A stretch of 63,266 nucleotides of DNA. Origin: Clostridia bacterium. GTDB taxonomy: Bacteria; Bacillota_A; Clostridia; Oscillospirales; CAG-272. The DNA lies in contig JAFTSQ010000019.1 of NCBI GenBank assembly GCA_017467205.1, positions 1-63,266 of the forward strand, given 5' to 3'. This document shows, piece by piece, positions 31,758-41,021 of this stretch. The notes under the pieces were generated by a model. That model did no database searches. It was not told the DNA's origin and saw only the letters and a list, made by a program, of their open reading frames with translations. How positions within the stretch are numbered: position 1 is the stretch's first letter; the number at the start of each line of letters is the position of its first letter. The translations under genes were made by a program, and so were the position numbers.

Positions 31758-33746
31758 TTATACACGGGGGTCGGCATGCTCCGAAATAAAGCGGCTTGCA
31801 AACTCTGCTGAGTCAGTATCAAATTCCTCGCCCGTATACCTGCTTGCCTGCGTGGAGAAGAGGGTGTAATACTTGCCGTGCTTTTCCATAAGCTCCTCGT
31901 GCGTTCCCTCCTCCGCAACGCGTCCGCCGTCGAGGAGGACTATCTTGCTCGCGGATACGGCGCTTGAGAGCCTATGCGATACGAAGAGGGTTATCTTGCC
32001 CTTGGCAAGCTCGTAGAACTGCGAGAATATCTCCTGCTCCGCAAGCGGATCAAGAGATGCCGTCGGCTCGTCGAGAATCAGAATCTCGGAGTTTTTGAAG
32101 AATGCGCGGGATATCGAGAGCTTCTGCCACTGTCCGCCCGAAAGCTCCGTTCCCTCCTCGTCGAATATACGGGTGAGGGGGGTGCTGTAATTCTCGGGGA
32201 GCTCCATTATAAAGTCGTGCGCGTTACCGTGGCGTGCCGCCGCCTCGACCGAATCCCGTCCGCACTCGCGCTCAACGTCGCCGAACCTGATGTTTTCCTC
32301 AACGGTAACCGAGTATTTACCAAAGTCCTGGAAGACTATGCCGAAGATGTTATAAAGCGCCTCCGGCTCGTATTCGCGAAGGTCGACACCGTCAAGGAGT
32401 ATTTTACCCTCAGTGGGGTCATAAAGCCTCGTTAATAGCTTGATAAGCGTAGTTTTTCCTGCGCCGTTAAGTCCGACGAGGACGACCGATTCGCCTGCGT
32501 TTATCTTGAGGTTAAGGTTGTCTATTACCTTGCGTTTCTTTCCCGGGTAGGCAAAGGAAACGCCGACGAATTCTATCGTGTGAGGCACGGAGCGCGCGGG
32601 GATTTTACCAACCTCGCCGCTTGCGACGACGGTGCGCTCCTCCTTCATAAACTCTATCATATTCTCGATGAAGAGCGTGCCCTCGTATATCGTTGCGGTA
32701 GAGGTCACGAGGGTGGTTACGTAAGTGGTGATAGAGGTCAGCGCGCCGGTGTAAAGCGAGTAGTCGCCTATCCTGCCGTCACCGGAGAATATGACGTTAT
32801 AGGCGACGTAACCGAATAGCGCACAGTGCGCTACGACTGTCAGAAGGCCGACGAGTATCTGCGTTACGCCCTCCTTGACCAAAAGCGAGCGAAGACCCTT
32901 GAAATATCTTGCAAAAACGGTCTTGTATTTATCTATGAGAGTATCGCCGAGTCCGAGTATCTTAACCTCTTTTGCAAGGTCCTTATTAACCATAAGGTCG
33001 GAATAGTAGGTCATCTCGCGCCTCTCTCGAGAGCGGAAGCGGATGTATCTGAAATTGCGATTGCGGTATGCGTAATTGACAGCCGCACCCGGAATTGCCG
33101 CAGCAATAACGACGAGGGGGGCAAACGGACTGAGTATCGCAAGGATACCGATGAACGACACGACGCTGATAAGCGAGCTTATTACGTTGAAGGTCGCCGT
33201 CAGAATACCTATCGGGCGCATACTCGCCTCACGGTTGGCATTCTCAAGCTTGCCGTAAAACTCAGGGTCGTCAAAGGAGCGAAGGTCAACGTCGCGCGAC
33301 TTGGTGATTATTTTGAGCTTGATGTGGTTAACGACGAGCTCGCCTGCCACGCCACTCACCATCTTATCTACTCGCCCCACGGTTCTGTTGAGAAACTGAT
33401 AGATAAGCAAAAGAAGGAAAAGGAAAAGGAGCGGACGCATAGTTTCAAGCACGTCACGAGCGATATCACCCGTAGAGGTAGCGCCGATAATGTCGGCAAC
33501 GCCGTTTAAGAGAGCGCTCGTTATGTAAGCTCCTGCTATCGGCAACACACCCGAGAGCAAGCACAAAAGCGCCATAGCAATAAGAAGCCACGGCGAGCTC
33601 TCCCAAACCAGCGATACTATATAGAAGAGGCGGGATGTGAAGCCCTTTATCTTCTTCATAAAATATCCGGGATAGTCGCGAAGCCTTTTAGGCTTCTCAA
33701 TACCGTCTGTCAGGGGCTTATGCGGCATACGCGGCCCGTACATCAT
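31758..33746 (-). CDS. ABC exporter, fused permease and ATPase
   Basis: I start at ATG 33746, 9 nt after AAAGGAGGG; the earlier in-frame ATG at 33767 lies before that ribosome site. The product has 662 residues. A basic N-terminus is followed by six TM segments (about residues 40-320), then a nucleotide-binding domain with Walker A GLNGAGKTT (about 420), Q-loop FQDFGKYSVT, signature LSGGQWQK (about 535), Walker B ILILDEPTASLD and H-loop SHRLSS. A half-transporter acting as a homodimer is expected, exporting a drug, lipid or peptide; nothing nearby identifies the substrate. No peptidase C39 domain. A 26-bp palindrome sits between its promoter and start codon, so it is probably repressor-controlled. 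Confidence 0.92.
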   Translation of the reverse strand: MMYGPRMPHKPLTDGIEKPKRLRDYPGYFMKKIKGFTSRLFYIVSLVWESSPWLLIAMALLCLLSGVLPIAGAYITSALLNGVADIIGATSTGDIARDVLETMRPLLFLFLLLLIYQFLNRTVGRVDKMVSGVAGELVVNHIKLKIITKSRDVDLRSFDDPEFYGKLENANREASMRPIGILTATFNVISSLISVVSFIGILAILSPFAPLVVIAAAIPGAAVNYAYRNRNFRYIRFRSRERREMTYYSDLMVNKDLAKEVKILGLGDTLIDKYKTVFARYFKGLRSLLVKEGVTQILVGLLTVVAHCALFGYVAYNVIFSGDGRIGDYSLYTGALTSITTYVTTLVTSTATIYEGTLFIENMIEFMKEERTVVASGEVGKIPARSVPHTIEFVGVSFAYPGKKRKVIDNLNLKINAGESVVLVGLNGAGKTTLIKLLTRLYDPTEGKILLDGVDLREYEPEALYNIFGIVFQDFGKYSVTVEENIRFGDVERECGRDSVEAAARHGNAHDFIMELPENYSTPLTRIFDEEGTELSGGQWQKLSISRAFFKNSEILILDEPTASLDPLAEQEIFSQFYELAKGKITLFVSHRLSSAVSASKIVLLDGGRVAEEGTHEELMEKHGKYYTLFSTQASRYTGEEFDTDSAEFASRFISEHADPRV

Positions 33747-33771
33747 ACGAAGTAGCCCTCCTTTCATTTAT

Positions 33772-33797
33772 GTTTTGTAAATCTTTGTTTACAAAAC
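33772..33797. promoter_or_regulatory. perfect palindromic operator before the ABC exporter
   Basis: GTTTTGTAAA (33772-33781), tctttg, TTTACAAAAC (33788-33797). It lies in the leader, about 35 bp downstream of the -10 box, a position suited to repression. The core TGTAAA-N6-TTTACA equals the palindrome at 25921-25938. Confidence 0.65.
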
Positions 33798-33832
33798 TTG
33801 TTTTATATAACTAATCTTTAACTTACTCTTGC

Positions 33833-33861
33833 ATTATAACACCTGCGCGCGAGAATGTCAA
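33833..33861 (-). promoter_or_regulatory. consensus promoter of the ABC exporter
   Basis: On the minus strand, TTGACA (33861-33856), a 17-nt spacer and TATAAT (33838-33833). The leader is about 85 nt and includes the palindrome at 33772-33797. Confidence 0.9.
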
Positions 33862-33927
33862 GTGTATTTGAAATTATCCTATAAATATGCGGCGATGTGG
33901 TGGGGCGTGTAAAATTTCGCGCGTTTT

Positions 33928-34419
33928 TTATATCTTGCCAAAAGAGAAAAGCGGCTCTTTTTCGGTCAAGGTCAGGATGCCGAAGGTATGATCGCCCTTA
34001 CCTATACTACCGGGGTTAAAGAGGTAGTGCGCAAACGGCTCACTGACGTAGCGCTCGGTTGGCTGATGGGTGTGGCCGAACAAAACTATATCGGCGCGCC
34101 TTTCCTTTGCAAGCTGCGAGAGCCCTGTAAAGCCGAATTTCGCGCCATAGCTATGACCGTGAGTGTAGACTATGCGCTTGTCTGATAGCACAACCGAGCC
34201 TACCTCATCAAGCACCTCGTTATCGAGTGTGCGGCAGAAATCGCAATTGCCGAAAACGGCAAGGTAGGCTTTGTTCGGAAAATCGCGCTTTATCTCCGCG
34301 ATATCGAGGATACCGTCGCCGAGGAAGAAGACGACCTCTGCGTCGGGGTTGCGGCGCATAGCCTCCTTAAGAAAGCTAACGCTTCCGTGAGAATCCGAAA
34401 ATACAAGACATTTAAGCAA
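33928..34419 (-). CDS. YfcE/MJ0936-type metallophosphoesterase
   Basis: A 163-residue calcineurin-like phosphodiesterase. The di-metal site motifs are all visible in order: FSDSHG (residues 7-12), LGDG (about 33-36), GNCD (about 57-60), YTHGH (about 85-89) and GHTHQP (about 114-119). Proteins of this compact type hydrolyse phosphodiesters in vitro; the natural substrate is unknown. GAGGTGA precedes ATG 34419. It is divergent from the small-gene trio at 34508 and ends in the AT-rich gap before the ABC promoter. No terminator is evident. Confidence 0.9.
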   Translation of the reverse strand: MLKCLVFSDSHGSVSFLKEAMRRNPDAEVVFFLGDGILDIAEIKRDFPNKAYLAVFGNCDFCRTLDNEVLDEVGSVVLSDKRIVYTHGHSYGAKFGFTGLSQLAKERRADIVLFGHTHQPTERYVSEPFAHYLFNPGSIGKGDHTFGILTLTEKEPLFSFGKI

Positions 34420-34437
34420 TGAAAAATCACCTCTTTG

Positions 34438-34466
34438 TTAACAGCTTCCCCGCCCCGACATATAAT
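34438..34466 (+). promoter_or_regulatory. promoter of the small-gene trio
   Basis: TTAACA (34438-34443), a 17-nt spacer that is C-rich, and TATAAT (34461-34466), 42 nt before ATG 34508. Confidence 0.8.
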
Positions 34467-34507
34467 GTTACAGGTAGCCTACGCTAATGAAGAAAGGAAG
34501 GTTTTGG

Positions 34508-34735
34508 ATGAAGGTTAATCGCGAACAGCTCGAAGCCTACGCCGCCCTCAGCGACGAGGCTCTTTGGTCGGAAATACGAAAAATTGCAGGCGCGAAGGGC
34601 TTCAATCTGCCCGAAGCCGTGCCCTCACACGCGGAGATGATGAAGATACGCTCGGCTATGCTCAGCGTTCAAAAGCTCACCCTCACCGACGCGCTTCGAA
34701 TGGTTAATGAATACAAAAGGAGCAACAGAGAATGA
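34508..34735 (+). CDS. small unknown protein, first of a coupled trio
   Basis: I start at ATG 34508, 7 nt after GAAAGGAAG, not at ATG 34487. The 75-residue product is helical and charged: MKVNREQLEAYAALSDEAL, then IRKIAGAKGFNLPEAVPSHA and a C-terminal helix ending NEYKRSNRE. It looks like a small globular cytoplasmic protein with a conserved-looking GAKGFNLP turn. Its stop overlaps the next start (ATGA), so translation is coupled. I do not recognise a named family. Its strict coupling to a second soluble protein and a membrane-tail protein suggests the three act together. Confidence 0.8.
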   Translation: MKVNREQLEAYAALSDEALWSEIRKIAGAKGFNLPEAVPSHAEMMKIRSAMLSVQKLTLTDALRMVNEYKRSNRE

Positions 34736-35052
34736 GCGAGGAGCTCTCCGTACAGAATCAGGATATATCAAGAATTGTGACGCTTCTTACGGAAAACCCA
34801 AGCCTTGTGGAAGAAATAAAGAGTCTTATTGAAAAAAGCGCTAAAGAGGACGCACCCGCGAGTGCATCGCCTGCTATCGAGGACACCGTCACGCTTGCAC
34901 CCGATGCGCCTGACGAGAATATCGGGCACGGCAAGGGGCGGCGCGGTCAGCTTCTCTGTGCTCTTAAGCCTTACGTTTCAAAGGAACGCGCGCGTGCTAT
35001 TGACACTATGATGACTTTCTCTCAAATTCTCGATATGATGAAAGAGAGGTGA
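34732..35052 (+). CDS. small unknown protein, second of a coupled trio
   Basis: A 106-residue soluble protein starting at ATG 34732 with a 4-bp overlap. Residues about 8-45 and 75-106 are predicted helices (SRIVTLLTENPSLVEEIKSL and KPYVSKERARAIDTMMTFSQ), separated by a disordered acidic/alanine stretch. The C-terminal part with LKPYVSKERARAID...ILDMMKER is the most family-like piece. No catalytic motif. The next gene starts with GTG overlapping its TGA. Confidence 0.8.
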   Translation: MSEELSVQNQDISRIVTLLTENPSLVEEIKSLIEKSAKEDAPASASPAIEDTVTLAPDAPDENIGHGKGRRGQLLCALKPYVSKERARAIDTMMTFSQILDMMKER

Positions 35053-35429
35053 GCATTACGTACTCACGCAGCTACGAAAAGGTCGAAGACGAGGTAATAA
35101 AGATACCCGACGGATACGACGGTAACGCGTTCAGGCAGGAAAGCGAGCCCGTCAGCCATATCACACAGCCACAAAATCCTCCGCCCGAGGAAACAGAGCC
35201 CGCCGGTGCATTCGGCGACTCGCGCTCCGACGGACTTTTCTCGCTTTTCGACAAATTCCCTATCGGCAAAATATTCTCGGGGCTTGGAGGCGGGGTGCTT
35301 CCGAAATTCAAAATGCCAGAGATTCACGGTGAGGAAATACTTATTATAGCACTCGCCGCCTTCCTCTTCTTCTCCAAAGGGGGAGATAAGGAAAGCGCGA
35401 TTATGCTGCTGCTTTTACTGCTGTTTTAA
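35049..35429 (+). CDS. small membrane-tail protein, third of a coupled trio
   Basis: The 126-residue product starts at GTG 35049 inside the previous stop. It has a hydrophilic, proline-rich N-terminal 60 residues, a Gly-rich amphipathic middle (KIFSGLGGGVLPKFKMPEIH) and a hydrophobic C-terminus made of two short stretches (EEILIIALAAFLFFSKGG and AIMLLLLLLF) that ends on the stop. Two-part tails of the pattern ILIIAL...FF-x4-D/E...LLLLLL are common at the C-termini of uncharacterised clostridial proteins, some near sporulation genes (from memory). Function unknown; likely the membrane anchor for the two soluble partners. Confidence 0.78.
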   Translation: MSITYSRSYEKVEDEVIKIPDGYDGNAFRQESEPVSHITQPQNPPPEETEPAGAFGDSRSDGLFSLFDKFPIGKIFSGLGGGVLPKFKMPEIHGEEILIIALAAFLFFSKGGDKESAIMLLLLLLF

Positions 35430-35447
35430 TGCTTTTAAGATACCTTC

Positions 35448-35475
35448 GGGTGCTCTGCTTTTCGCAGAGCACCCG
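35448..35475. terminator. shared terminator of the small-gene trio and polC
   Basis: CGGGTGCTCTGC (35448-35459), loop tttc, GCAGAGCACCCG (35464-35475), flanked by TTTTAAG and CTTAAAA which extend the hairpin. It lies between the convergent trio and polC. Confidence 0.88.
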
Positions 35476-35480
35476 AGCTC

Positions 35481-38400
35481 TTAAAACATCGAAATTTGAT
35501 TCGTTTCGCTCAACCCGTCAAGAACGCGGTTGTTGCGAAGAATCTCAACGACTGCCTTGGAAATTCCCGTATGACGGCGAAGGTCCTCAATAGAGTATAT
35601 CTCGTGCTTTTCCCTCGCCTCGATTATCTTCGCGGCGGCGGTATCGCCAAGACCGGGAAGCGAGTTGAAGGGCATTCTGATTTTGCCGTTCTCGGGAAGG
35701 AAGGCTACCGCGTCCGACTTTTGCAAATCGACGGGCAAGAACTCGACACCGCGCGCAAGCGCCTCGCGGACAAGCTGAAGGGTTGAAAGCTCTTCCTGCT
35801 CCTTCGCGGATGCGTCGAGCCCCTTCTCCTCTATTTCCTTGATAGTCGCACTGACTCCGTTGTAGCCGCGGACGACGACCTCTGCGTTAAAGCCGCCGGG
35901 TGCTACCGTAAGGAAGGCGGCGTAGAACTCCATCGGATAGTATATCTTGTACCAGCAAAGGCGGATAGCCGACATTACGTACGCGGCGGCGTGCGCCTTC
36001 GGGAACATATATTTTATCTTTTTGCAGGATGCTATGTACCAATCGGGAACTTCGTGCGCGCGCATTTCCGCCTCGTACTCCGGCTTGAGTCCCTTACCCT
36101 TACGGACGTCCTCCATTATCTTGAAGGACATAGAGTCCTCAAGTCCGTGGCGCAAAAGATAAAGCATTATTCCGTCACGCGTTCCGACGACCTCGGATAT
36201 GGTGCAAGTGCCCTCTTTGATAAGGTCCTGCGCGTTTCCGAGCCAAACGTCCGTTCCGTGCGTCAGACCAGATATCTGAAGAAGGTCGGCGAAGTTCTGC
36301 GGCTTTGCATCAAGCAAAACCTGCTGTATGAAGCGAGTTCCCATCTCGGGAATTCCGAACGTACCGAGCTGACAGCCGCCGATATCCGCAGGGGTTATCT
36401 TCAAAGGCGCAACGCTCTTGAAGAGCTCGTAGACGGTTTTATCGTTCATTTTGACGTCAAGCACGCTCGTGCCCGTGTAGCGCTCAAGCATTTTGTACTT
36501 GGTCGGCATATCGTGACCGAGCTCGTCAAGCTTCAGTATCGTATCGTGAAGATAGGAGAACTGGAAGTGGGTCGTTATGATATCCGAGTTCGGATCGTCA
36601 GCCGGGTGCTGAACAGGCGAGAAGTCGTATATATCGTACTCCTTCGGAACGACTATGATGCCGCCGGGGTGCTGACCCGTGGTCTTTTTGATACCGACGA
36701 GCTTGGTTACCATATAGGAAAGCGCCGCTTTGGGCAGCTTTATTTTGCGCTCCTCGAAGTACTTGTTTACGTATCCCCACGCGGTCTTGCTCGCAAGAGT
36801 ACCGATAGTTCCCGCGCGGAAGACGTGACCCTGACCGAACAGCTCCTCGGTGTACTTATGCACCTTACCCTGAACGTCGCCCGAGAAGTTAAGGTCGATA
36901 TCGGGGGATTTATCGCCGTAGAAGCCGAGGAAGGTTTCGAACGGAATATCGTGACCGTCGCCGTAAAGCAGCTCGCCGCAGACAGGACAGCGCTTGTCCT
37001 CAAGGTCAAAGCCCGAGCCGACGGAGCCGTCGGTAAAGAACTCCGAATAGCGACACTTAAGGCATCTGTAATGCGGGGGGAGAGGGTTAACCTCGGATAT
37101 ACCCGACATCGTAGCAACGAAGGACGAGCCGACAGAGCCACGCGAGCCGACAAGATAGCCGAGGCTCTCGGAATACGCAACCAGCTTTACGGCTATCATA
37201 TAAAGCACGGCAAAGCCGTTTTTAATTATAGAGGTAAGCTCCTTTTCAAGTCGCTTTTCGACTATTTCGGGGAGCTCGTCGCCATACCACTCGTGTGCGC
37301 GATTCCAGCAGGAGTCGGTGAGCTCCTTTTCAGCGCCCTCGAGGTTAGGCTCGTATCTGCCCTCGGGAATGGGGCGAATTTTTTCGCACATATCGGCGAT
37401 TTTATTCGGGTTGGTGATTACGACCTCACGCGCCATCTCCTTGCCGAGATAGTCGAACTCTGCAAGCATTTCATCGGTGGTGCGAAGGTATATAGGAAGC
37501 TCCTTGTCGGCATCTGCGAACTTGCTTCCGGCAAGGATTATTCGCCTGTAAATTTCGTCCTCACGGTTCAAGAAATGCGCGTCGCAGGTAGCGCAGACCG
37601 GCTTTGAAAGCTTTTTGCCAAGGGCGCATATCTTGCGGTTGATGTCGCGAAGCTCCTCGTCGCCCTCGACCTCTCTTTTGGCTATGAGGAAGCGGTTATT
37701 GCTTATCGGCTGTATCTCAAGATAGTCGTAGAACGAGGCTATCTCCTCAATCTCCTGCTCGGTCTTACCCGAAAGTATTGCGCGGTAAAGCTCGCCCGCC
37801 TCGCAGGCTGAGCCGATTATAATACCGTCGCGATACTGCTCAAGCAGGGTTTTGGGCATACGCGGGGTACGCTTGTAGTAATCAAGATAGCTTGAGGATA
37901 TGAGGTGATAAAGATTCTTAAGTCCCTCTTTATTCTTGGCAAAGAGGATTATATGATAGCTCGGGAGCTTGAGCGGGTCGCAATTTTCGCTCATTGCGTC
38001 GACCATTCGCTCAAAGTCGCCGATTCCCTCACTTTTCAGCCTGTCCATCATCACGAAGAAGATGTGCGCAAGCACGGTTGCGTCGTCCGACGCCCTGTGG
38101 TGATGGAATTCGGGAAGCTTATAGAAATCTGCTATAATATCGAGCTTATGCTTTTTAAGCTCGGGGTTTACGTACTTTGAAAGTCCTACGGTGTCAAGGA
38201 AGGTGTTGTCAAACGGCAGACCGTGACGCTCTGCGGCAACGCGGATAAAGCCTACGTCGAAGTTGGCGTTATGCGCTATCAAAAGCCTATCGCCCGCAAA
38301 GGCGAGGAACTTTTCGACAGCCTCGCGCTCCTTGGGCGCGCCCTTTACCATTTCGTCGGTTATCGAGGTGAGCTCGGTTATATTTTCGGGAATGTGACAT

Positions 38401-39887
38401 TCGGGGTCGACGAAGATATCAAAGGTGTCTATTATCTCGCCGCGGCAAATCTTGACCGCGCCTATTTCGATTATCTTGCAGGTGCGGTTTGAAAGACCTG
38501 TGGTTTCGATATCGAAGACTATCATCTCGTCGTCAAAGGCGGGATACCTTGCACCGAAAACGCATCTTGCCGTATCGTTTACAAAGTACGCCTCAATGCC
38601 GTAGAGTATTTTGAGGTCCTTGTTTCCCGACTTTTCAAGAGCGAGCATTACCTCTGGGAACGCCTGAACGTTACCGTGATCGGTAACGGCTATTGCACGA
38701 TGACCCCACTTAATTGCGGTATTTACTATCTCTGCGGGGGTTATAAGTCCGTCCATCTGCGACATATTTGAGTGCAGATGAAGCTCAACGCGCTTTTCCG
38801 CAGCATTATCCTCGCGCTCCTTTTTGCCTATCTTTAAGATAGCACGGGGGGATATGAAGGGCTCGTCGTCAAATCTATCGCGGAGCACCTTACCCATAAC
38901 CGAAAGATGCACGCCCGCCTTGAGCGGCTTTACCCAATCGAGCTCCTCGGTGGGAAGAGTCTTTTTTACGTATATCGCGCTTGCACCGTCGCTTATGCCG
39001 ATATTAACCGACGTTTTGTCGCCGCTACGCGTTTCTTTCGTGGTTACCTCGAATACCGTGCCGATAAATATGGCGTTGGTACGAGTTTTGTCGGCACACG
39101 ATATGGGGGTCGGGTTTGCTATATCGAACTGCTCGCCGTAAATGAGCGAGGGAGAAGAGATATCGTACACCACCGCACCTATTTTATATTCGGTTGCCGA
39201 AAGGACGTCCACCGCATCGCGAATGGTGGGGATAGCGGCGCTCTTTTCAAAATCGTGATAAGGGTCAGCCTCCGCAAGCTCCGCCGCCTCGCGCTCTGCC
39301 GCGCGCGCAGCTTCTTCAACAAATCTGCGCCGTCCCTCTTCTTCTGCCGCTCTTATCCTCTCCTCTCGCCAAGCTGCCATCTCGGCTTCCTTCTTTTCAA
39401 AATTGTCCGAGGTCTTGATTTTCACGACACGGGTCAGCCCATAGCGGCTGAAAAGTATAGCGGAGAGTATCCTTTCGGTATCCGCCGCGCGAACGAAATT
39501 GACACCCGTTTCGGCAAAGGGGATAAAGACGGTTATCTCCTCGCCGTCGTCGGAATATGTAGCGCTTGAGAAAAAGCCGCTTGTCACCGCGCCGCAAAGC
39601 GCAGCCTCTGCTGCTATCTCATCAAAGCGAGAGATATCGAATGTGCTGCTCGGAAAATGCGGAAGTATCTTAAACGAGGTAAGCTCGTAAAGCTCGCGGC
39701 ATTCGTCCTCTATTTGATATATAAGCTCTGCGTCCTCGTGTGAGGAGAAGCTGAGCTCCACCTCAACGCGCCTTGCTTCCTTCGCATAGCGGAAGGTCGC
39801 GGAGGATGCGCGCTCAAGCAAGGCTCGCTTCTCGCCCGTCGGCTGATAGCGCGAGAACATTTCGAGAAAGCTTTTCCCGTTTGCCAT
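35481..39887 (-). CDS. polC: DNA polymerase III alpha subunit, Gram-positive PolC type
   Basis: The 1468-residue replicative polymerase of low-GC Gram-positives. Order: N-terminal domain (1-200), OB fold (about 220-350), PHP domain opening VELHLHSNMSQMDG (about 366), an inserted DEDDh proofreading exonuclease (IVFDIETTGLSNRT at about 452, HNANFDVGFI, HHRASDDATVLA), the rest of PHP, then the polymerase core with zinc knuckle CLKC...CPVC (about 941-970), metal aspartates in DKSPDIDLNFSGD (about 994) and RAGTIGTLASKTA. It ends with a helix-hairpin-helix and DGLSETNQISMF, a normal tail. GGAG precedes ATG 39887. It is the last gene of the cotranscribed pyrH-to-polC block, a conserved clostridial order. 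Full length, no damage. Confidence 0.97.
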   Translation of the reverse strand: MANGKSFLEMFSRYQPTGEKRALLERASSATFRYAKEARRVEVELSFSSHEDAELIYQIEDECRELYELTSFKILPHFPSSTFDISRFDEIAAEAALCGAVTSGFFSSATYSDDGEEITVFIPFAETGVNFVRAADTERILSAILFSRYGLTRVVKIKTSDNFEKKEAEMAAWREERIRAAEEEGRRRFVEEAARAAEREAAELAEADPYHDFEKSAAIPTIRDAVDVLSATEYKIGAVVYDISSPSLIYGEQFDIANPTPISCADKTRTNAIFIGTVFEVTTKETRSGDKTSVNIGISDGASAIYVKKTLPTEELDWVKPLKAGVHLSVMGKVLRDRFDDEPFISPRAILKIGKKEREDNAAEKRVELHLHSNMSQMDGLITPAEIVNTAIKWGHRAIAVTDHGNVQAFPEVMLALEKSGNKDLKILYGIEAYFVNDTARCVFGARYPAFDDEMIVFDIETTGLSNRTCKIIEIGAVKICRGEIIDTFDIFVDPECHIPENITELTSITDEMVKGAPKEREAVEKFLAFAGDRLLIAHNANFDVGFIRVAAERHGLPFDNTFLDTVGLSKYVNPELKKHKLDIIADFYKLPEFHHHRASDDATVLAHIFFVMMDRLKSEGIGDFERMVDAMSENCDPLKLPSYHIILFAKNKEGLKNLYHLISSSYLDYYKRTPRMPKTLLEQYRDGIIIGSACEAGELYRAILSGKTEQEIEEIASFYDYLEIQPISNNRFLIAKREVEGDEELRDINRKICALGKKLSKPVCATCDAHFLNREDEIYRRIILAGSKFADADKELPIYLRTTDEMLAEFDYLGKEMAREVVITNPNKIADMCEKIRPIPEGRYEPNLEGAEKELTDSCWNRAHEWYGDELPEIVEKRLEKELTSIIKNGFAVLYMIAVKLVAYSESLGYLVGSRGSVGSSFVATMSGISEVNPLPPHYRCLKCRYSEFFTDGSVGSGFDLEDKRCPVCGELLYGDGHDIPFETFLGFYGDKSPDIDLNFSGDVQGKVHKYTEELFGQGHVFRAGTIGTLASKTAWGYVNKYFEERKIKLPKAALSYMVTKLVGIKKTTGQHPGGIIVVPKEYDIYDFSPVQHPADDPNSDIITTHFQFSYLHDTILKLDELGHDMPTKYKMLERYTGTSVLDVKMNDKTVYELFKSVAPLKITPADIGGCQLGTFGIPEMGTRFIQQVLLDAKPQNFADLLQISGLTHGTDVWLGNAQDLIKEGTCTISEVVGTRDGIMLYLLRHGLEDSMSFKIMEDVRKGKGLKPEYEAEMRAHEVPDWYIASCKKIKYMFPKAHAAAYVMSAIRLCWYKIYYPMEFYAAFLTVAPGGFNAEVVVRGYNGVSATIKEIEEKGLDASAKEQEELSTLQLVREALARGVEFLPVDLQKSDAVAFLPENGKIRMPFNSLPGLGDTAAAKIIEAREKHEIYSIEDLRRHTGISKAVVEILRNNRVLDGLSETNQISMF

Positions 39888-39914
39888 TTTTATCTCCTTC
39901 TGCAGAAAACCCTG

Positions 39915-41003
39915 TTATCTGCCGTCTCTGATGCTTTTAATTTCCAGAAGCAGCTCGTCCACGAGCCGCTCCTCCTTTACCTTGCGGATTATCTCGCCCT
40001 TGCGGAAGAGCAGTCCCTCTCCGACGCCGCCTGCTATACCGACGTCTGCCTCGCGAGCCTCGCCCGGTCCGTTGACGGCACAGCCCATAACGGCAACCTT
40101 GATGCCAAGCTTATCAAGCCCCTCTTCCTTTGCGCGACGCTCGAATTCCGAAAGAATGGATATGAGGTTTATCCTCGTTCTGCCGCAGGTCGGGCAGGCA
40201 ACGATATCCATAGAACGCTCGCTTGAGAGGTCAAGCGCGTCGAGAATCTGCTTTGCGGCGGCTATTTCCTCTATCGGCGAGTCGGTAAGCGAAACCCTGA
40301 CCGTGTCACCAATTCCCTCGGCAAGAAGCGTTCCGATACCGATACTGCTCTTCACCGTGGCGCGAAGCCTTGCACCCGCCTCGGTAACACCGAGGTGCAA
40401 GGGATAGCTCGTCCTCTCGGCGAGAATTCTGTTTGCCGCTATCATCGTTCTGACGTCGCTCGACTTGACAGATATCGCAATATCCGAAAAATCGAGCTCC
40501 TCGAGAATTTTTACGTGAAGGAGCGCGCTCTCTGCGAGCGCCTCACCCGTCGGTGAGCCGTACTTTGCGAGAACGTCCTTTTGTACCGAGCCGGAGTTAA
40601 CGCCTATTCTTATCGGAATTTTGCGCTCGCGGCAGGCGCGAACGACCGCCTCGGTCTTCTCGCGGCTACCGATGTTTCCGGGGTTTATTCTTATTTTATC
40701 AGCCCCCGCCTCTATTGCGGCGAGAGCTATCTTATAGTCAAAATGAATGTCTGCAACAAGCGGCAGGCGCACTCCGCGCCGCTTGAGCTCGAAAAAGGTC
40801 TTTGCCGCCTCAACGTCCGGCACTGCAAGGCGCACGATATCGCACCCGCTCGCCTCAAGCGCCGCTATCTGCTGATAGGTCGCCTCGACATCGTGGGTGT
40901 CGGTATTGGTCATAGACTGAATGCTAATAGGGGCACTGCCGCCTATAATAACGCCGCCGACCTTGATTTCGGTCGACCTTCTTCTCAAAGAATTGAAGCT
41001 CAC
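39915..41003 (-). CDS. ispG: 4-hydroxy-3-methylbut-2-enyl diphosphate synthase
   Basis: This 362-residue [4Fe-4S] enzyme performs the penultimate step of the MEP isoprenoid pathway, converting MEcPP to HMBPP. The TIM-barrel start is IKVGGVIIGGSAPISIQSMT, followed by RINPGNIG. The cluster cysteines lie in ACPTCGRTRIN and MGCAVNGPGEA, the latter the family signature. The start codon is GTG 41003, preceded by AAAGGAT. It sits between rseP and polC; with dxr in the same block it supplies precursors for the uppS product. Confidence 0.95.
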   Translation of the reverse strand: MSFNSLRRRSTEIKVGGVIIGGSAPISIQSMTNTDTHDVEATYQQIAALEASGCDIVRLAVPDVEAAKTFFELKRRGVRLPLVADIHFDYKIALAAIEAGADKIRINPGNIGSREKTEAVVRACRERKIPIRIGVNSGSVQKDVLAKYGSPTGEALAESALLHVKILEELDFSDIAISVKSSDVRTMIAANRILAERTSYPLHLGVTEAGARLRATVKSSIGIGTLLAEGIGDTVRVSLTDSPIEEIAAAKQILDALDLSSERSMDIVACPTCGRTRINLISILSEFERRAKEEGLDKLGIKVAVMGCAVNGPGEAREADVGIAGGVGEGLLFRKGEIIRKVKEERLVDELLLEIKSIRDGR

Positions 41004-41021
41004 TTTGCTTATCCTTTTCTT

